DNA from: a virus
IMG/VR virus record: IMGVR_UViG_3300036772_000271
Coordinates: 1-64,000 of that record
Reading direction: 5' to 3' (one strand)
Length of the DNA: 64,000 nucleotides
The notes under the pieces are model-generated. The model had not been told where the DNA came from. It made no database searches and saw only the letters and a program-made list of their open reading frames with translations. Within the stretch, counting starts at the first letter, position 1. Each line of letters begins with the position of its first letter. Below, in pieces: positions 63,706-64,000 of the stretch. The position numbers and the translations under genes are program-made.

Positions 63706-63720
63706 GCGACCAACGGTAGC
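63706..63720. promoter_or_regulatory. Operator palindrome GCGACCAACGGTAGC
   Basis: Copy directly abutting ATG 63705, the closest operator to a start in the window. Same sequence as the 31703 copy. Confidence 0.7.
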
Positions 63721-63745
63721 TCAACGGCGAGCCGGAAAGTGCGCC

Positions 63746-63994
63746 TCAGGCGACGAGTTCGCCGGTGACGCTCTCGTCCGCGAACGACGACTGATCCATC
63801 GCCTCAGCCAGCGCCGCGAGGTACCTCGCGAACCCCGTCTCCCGGCCGACGAAGCACGCGCACATCTCGGGCTTCGTGCCGATCAGTGCCGCCCGCCAGC
63901 TCCGGCGATGAATCGTGGCGTGCGGAAACGCACGCTCGTGCACCATCAGCGTCCACGCCGCTTGCCACGCCAACTCGAAGTGCTCGTCGGTCAA
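63746..63994 (-). CDS. Small hypothetical protein; start near or beyond window edge
   Basis: 82 residues if it begins at TTG 63994 (LTDEHFELAWQAAWT); the true start may lie past the right edge. Helical with MVHERAFPHATIHRRSWRAA and CACF. It is the first visible gene of the head side. No recognised family. Confidence 0.6.
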   Translation of the reverse strand: MTDEHFELAWQAAWTLMVHERAFPHATIHRRSWRAALIGTKPEMCACFVGRETGFARYLAALAEAMDQSSFADESVTGELVA

Positions 63995-64000
63995 CTCGAC

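Overview
The window is a stretch of a temperate, contractile-tailed (myovirus-type) phage genome with very high GC content. The likely host is an actinobacterium. Evidence: strong G/C preference at third codon positions, frequent GTG starts, a phage copy of the mIHF/sIHF nucleoid protein family (known from Actinobacteria) at 3289-3600, and a tRNA-Ser fragment beside a tyrosine integrase. Almost every gene is on the minus strand, so transcription runs right to left. Only the 3978-5271 pair (plus perhaps 5268-5453) and the lipoprotein at 51435-51767 are on the plus strand. No portal gene is visible and a gene runs off the left edge, so the genome extends past the window.

Layout in transcription order. 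63994-58358: head module (small genes, a peptidoglycan-binding virion protein, prohead protease/scaffold, decoration protein, major capsid protein, a further head gene). 58231-52539: connector and completion genes, tail sheath, tail tube. 52629-51770: tail assembly chaperones joined by a predicted -1 frameshift. 51416-41947: tape measure with two wall-hydrolase-like domains, LysM baseplate protein, hub, gp25-like wedge, baseplate J and gpI-like proteins. 41936-39858: S74-type tail fibre. 39545-37558: lysis cassette (M15 peptidase, holin, amidase). 37328-28219: recombination and replication (RecT-like annealing protein, DnaQ-like and Cas4/RecB-like nucleases, HNH, replication initiator and probable loader, Hjc-like resolvase, SSB), with small membrane proteins at 28.7-29.95 kb. 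28-20.3 kb: metabolic and regulatory genes. 20.1-18.1 kb: excisionase-like gene, integrase and an att-like region. 18.05-14.9 kb: a dense chain of small, translationally coupled genes. 14.9-13.1 kb: large terminase, away from the capsid genes. 13.1-7.4 kb: tail fibre or adsorption proteins, including one with a clan-A glycosidase signature. 7.3-0 kb: TylF-like methyltransferase, SEC-C protein, mIHF, DUF5131 and an Ala-rich repeat protein.

The most striking signal is a 15-bp palindrome, GNKACC-NNN-GGTMNC, found about 25 times (27 with two degenerate copies). Nearly every copy lies 0-100 bp upstream of a start codon, often just after a hairpin terminator. I read it as the operator set of a phage-wide regulon, comparable in logic to the stoperators of L5-like mycobacteriophages but symmetric. 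At several late genes the palindrome leads into a TAnnnT -10-like element followed by 7-8 bases and the start codon, suggesting leaderless operator-controlled promoters. Candidate regulators are the HTH proteins at 20279-20836 and 20903-21676.

Other points of note: a tRNA-Ser 5' half in the att region; a C-terminal tag (YVPGPKxTAxQxAxSxxTT) shared by two unrelated virion proteins; a lipoprotein gene facing the tape-measure gene across an 18-bp gap; a secreted RlpA-like protein that appears to start at ATC; and an [E/G/V]-A-A repeat tract varying almost only at one codon position. Functions were assigned by reading motifs and gene order; no database search was run.
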